From Candidatus Falkowiibacteriota bacterium (GTDB lineage: Bacteria; Patescibacteriota; Patescibacteriia; UBA11705; JACRDX01), in contig JACRDX010000027.1 in assembly GCA_016212745.1 (NCBI GenBank), positions 1 to 6,130 of the forward strand: a DNA stretch of 6,130 nucleotides, written 5' to 3'. The position numbers were made by a program, and so were the translations under genes. Within the stretch, counting starts at the first letter, position 1, and each line of letters begins with the position of its first letter. The notes under the pieces were generated by a model. That model was not told where the DNA came from. It saw only the letters and a program-made list of their open reading frames with translations, and searched no databases. Shown piece by piece: positions 4,834-6,130 of this stretch.

Positions 4834-5298
4834 TTAACCGTTGTTCGTTTTTGTTTCCTTATCTTCACTTTTTTTCTGTACATTTGTTTCGCGAAAAATT
4901 GAGCCAAGAACTCCATTCACGAATTTGCGTGATGGCTCGCCATTAAACTCTCGCGCGATTTCCAGTGCCTCGTCAATCGCGACTTTTGCCGGGGTGTCAG
5001 GGTCAAAAAGCAATTCATAAATTCCCATGCGCAAGATATTGCGGTCAACGATTGTAATTTGTTCAATCGGCCATTCGGGCGCGTATTTAGTGATATACTC
5101 GTCAATTTTGTTCAGATTTTCAAATACCCCATCAACCACCTTTTTTACAAACGAAAGTTCTTCCATGCCAGGGTATAGGGACTTTGCCAAATAGTCAATA
5201 AATCCCCCAATTTTTTTCTTTGGCGCTTGATTAAAATCCCATTGAAACAGCGCTTGAATAATGAGGCGGCGCGCAGTATGCCGGTTTTGTTTGGACAT
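4834..5298 (-). CDS. nusB: Transcription antitermination factor NusB
   Basis: All-helical RNA-binding protein that, with NusE (ribosomal protein S10), binds boxA in rRNA leaders and promotes antitermination of rRNA operons. The 154 residues from MSKQNRHTARRL cover the whole family. RHTARRLIIQALFQWDFN (6-23) is the arginine-rich first helix, APEWPIEQITIVDRNILRMG (72-91) and YELLFDPDTPAKVAIDEALE (93-112) are the core signatures, and RKFVNGVLGSIFR (122-134) closes the domain; a charged tail follows. I chose the ATG at 5298 because homology begins there. An in-frame ATG at 5373 would add 25 residues, mostly encoded by a heptamer repeat (KNSKLKIKNS), and lies near the predicted transcription start, so it cannot be ruled out. 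It probably heads a nusB-rnc transcript, a sensible pairing as both act on rRNA. Confidence 0.95.
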   Translation of the reverse strand: MSKQNRHTARRLIIQALFQWDFNQAPKKKIGGFIDYLAKSLYPGMEELSFVKKVVDGVFENLNKIDEYITKYAPEWPIEQITIVDRNILRMGIYELLFDPDTPAKVAIDEALEIAREFNGEPSRKFVNGVLGSIFRETNVQKKSEDKETKTNNG

Positions 5299-5309
5299 AG
5301 CGTAATAAG

Positions 5310-5344
5310 AATTTTTAATTTTTAATTTTGAATTTTTAATGAAT
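5310..5344. repeat. AT-rich heptamer array in the nusB leader
   Basis: Five consecutive 7-bp units read AATTTTT, AATTTTT, AATTTTG, AATTTTT, AATGAAT on the plus strand. The array lies between the nusB promoter and the chosen start codon, so it is transcribed as the nusB leader. Confidence 0.7.
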
Positions 5345-5384
5345 GCTGAAATTTGAATGTTTGAAACAAGCATTTAGCATAGAA

Positions 5385-5413
5385 ATCATAACAAACACGA
5401 GCAGTTCTGTCCA
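5385..5413 (-). promoter_or_regulatory. Strong promoter candidate for nusB-rnc
   Basis: On the minus strand TGGACA (5408-5413, 5 of 6 to -35), a 17-bp spacer ending in the extended motif TGT, then TATGAT (5385-5390, 5 of 6 to -10). The predicted start is near 5378, giving a leader of about 80 nt to the ATG at 5298, or about 5 nt to the upstream in-frame ATG at 5373. Confidence 0.65.
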
Positions 5414-5456
5414 ATTAAGCGCGTTTTGAATTTCAACATTAAGACATTAAGATTTG

Positions 5457-5484
5457 ATTCAAAATTCAAAATTCGAAATTGAAA
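5457..5484. repeat. Heptamer array overlapping the flippase promoter
   Basis: Four 7-bp units: ATTCAAA, ATTCAAA, ATTCGAA, ATTGAAA. The last unit supplies the -35 hexamer TTGAAA of the rightward promoter. A short octamer duplication, ACATTAAG twice at 5436-5451, precedes it. Between nusB and the flippase gene the sequence otherwise holds only the two divergent promoters and the hairpin. Confidence 0.65.
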
Positions 5485-5507
5485 GTTTTTTCACGCTGGG
5501 TTATTAT
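5479..5507 (+). promoter_or_regulatory. Promoter candidate for the flippase-like gene
   Basis: TTGAAA (5479-5484, 5 of 6 to -35), an exact 17-bp spacer, then TATTAT (5502-5507, 5 of 6 to -10). The predicted start is near 5514, giving a leader of roughly 95 nt that contains the long hairpin at 5524-5586. The promoter is divergent from that of nusB. Confidence 0.65.
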
Positions 5508-5523
5508 AACAATAACGGTAAAA

Positions 5524-5600
5524 GGTTTCGCGGCTCGTTTCGGTGGACATTGGACGTTAACCGAAACCGAAACGAACATCGAAACCGCAACCGACATCCG
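5524..5600. repeat. Inverted-repeat element upstream of the flippase gene (copy 2)
   Basis: Arms 5524-5544 and 5566-5586 pair at 18 of 21 positions around a 21-base loop; the mismatches cluster in one internal bulge. The right side is a degenerate hexamer repeat (CCGAAA, CCGAAA, CGAACA, TCGAAA, CCGCAA, CCGACA). It is an inverted copy of the element at 4770-4826 with one extra hexamer. It would fold in the flippase leader RNA. Confidence 0.7.
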
Positions 5601-5609
5601 CTTAAAATT

Positions 5610-6130
5610 ATGGACGGTTTGTTAAAAGCAAAAATGGCGCGCGGCGCGCTTATTCAGCTGGTTGGCAAAATCGCGAGCTCTGTTTTGGGATTGGTTGCGT
5701 TTGCAATGATGGCGCGCTATCTTGGAGTTGAAGAATTTGGAATGTACACGACAGTCACAGCGTTTTTGCAGTTTTTTGGGATTTTGATGGAATGCGGGCT
5801 GACACTTGTGACAGTTCAAATGATTTCAAAAAGCAATGTTGACGAAAATAAAATTTTGAGCAACATAATGACATTTCGCGCGATTACCGCGTTTTTGTTT
5901 TTGGCGGCCGCGCCGATTATTGTTTTGTTCTTCCCATATCCGCAAATTGTAAAAGTTGGAGTTTTGGTCGCGGCCGCCGCATTCTTTTTCGTTTCTTTGA
6001 ACCAAATTTTTGTCAGTTATTTTCAAAAAGCTTTGCGCTTGGTTATCGTCACTATCGCTGAAAATGTTGCCAGAATCATTTTGATTGCTGGCGTGATGTT
6101 TGCAATGTATTTTGATTTGGGTTTGTTAAA
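5610..6130 (+). CDS. Polysaccharide flippase-like membrane protein (MOP superfamily), N-terminal part
   Basis: The frame opens at ATG 5610 and runs off the right edge after 173 complete codons. It resembles the start of RfbX/Wzx-type lipid-linked oligosaccharide flippases (COG2244), which move undecaprenyl-linked sugars across the cytoplasmic membrane. The hallmark N-terminus is present: a short basic cytoplasmic tail (MDGLLKAKMARGALIQLVGK), a first helix (SSVLGLVAFAMMA), then ARYLGVEEFGMYTT and a second helix with the family-like FFGILMECGLTLVTVQMISK. Further hydrophobic helices follow (FLFLAAAPIIVLFF, VGVLVAAAAFFFVSLNQI and IILIAGVMFAMYF), giving at least five membrane segments. An alternative start at Met9 is possible, but the first ATG fits the usual length before helix 1. 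No Shine-Dalgarno is seen. Substrate cannot be told without the rest of the gene and its downstream neighbours. Confidence 0.85.
   Translation, partial: MDGLLKAKMARGALIQLVGKIASSVLGLVAFAMMARYLGVEEFGMYTTVTAFLQFFGILMECGLTLVTVQMISKSNVDENKILSNIMTFRAITAFLFLAAAPIIVLFFPYPQIVKVGVLVAAAAFFFVSLNQIFVSYFQKALRLVIVTIAENVARIILIAGVMFAMYFDLGLL

Noticed and set aside
4834..5373. The 179-residue version of NusB
   Set aside because: The first 25 residues come from an AT-rich heptamer repeat and precede the NusB homology; kept only as an alternative start.

Overview
The window looks like a piece of a Patescibacteria (CPR, Parcubacteria-like) genome. This is an inference from the gene content (ferredoxin-dependent IorAB with a CofE-like ligase, divergent NusB and RNase III, a small Slx1-type GIY-YIG protein), AT-rich DNA, near absence of Shine-Dalgarno sites, a tRNA without encoded CCA, and intergenic regions full of palindromes and short degenerate tandem repeats. 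All complete CDSs use the standard code and end in TAA. No taxonomic marker gene is present, so the assignment is tentative.

Layout. All genes except the last are on the minus strand. At the left edge (1-128) is the start of an unrecognised minus-strand gene with a perfect Shine-Dalgarno and its own promoter. Next, in transcription order, comes a tight operon: CofE-like ligase (2666-3355), iorA (803-2662) and iorB (208-795), separated by 3 and 7 nt. It is apparently driven by an extended -10 promoter so close to the start codon that the mRNA should be nearly leaderless. Just upstream of that promoter is a complete tRNA-Arg(UCG) gene (3401-3472).

Behind the tRNA lies the most unusual part (3473-4059): a 92-codon GIY-YIG nuclease gene bounded on both sides by truncated copies of the tRNA 5' end, each of which runs straight into perfect palindromes that share a GTC-NNNN-GAC core. 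More hairpins and heptamer repeats fill the space up to rnc. rnc (4060-4752) and nusB (4834-5298) follow, probably co-transcribed from a strong promoter at 5385-5413. The right end carries the divergent 5' part of a polysaccharide flippase-like membrane protein (5610 to the edge) with its own consensus-like promoter and a long hairpin in its leader.

How the parts work together. IorA and IorB form an aryl-pyruvate:ferredoxin oxidoreductase that makes acyl-CoA and reduced ferredoxin; the CofE-like ligase is translationally linked to it, but its substrate is unknown. NusB and RNase III both serve rRNA synthesis and processing. The tRNA/GIY-YIG/palindrome region looks like a small mobile or homing-type module, or the scar of one. 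A second notable item is a 33-bp palindrome inserted in frame in iorA, encoding 11 residues in an interdomain linker, similar in principle to Rickettsia palindromic elements.
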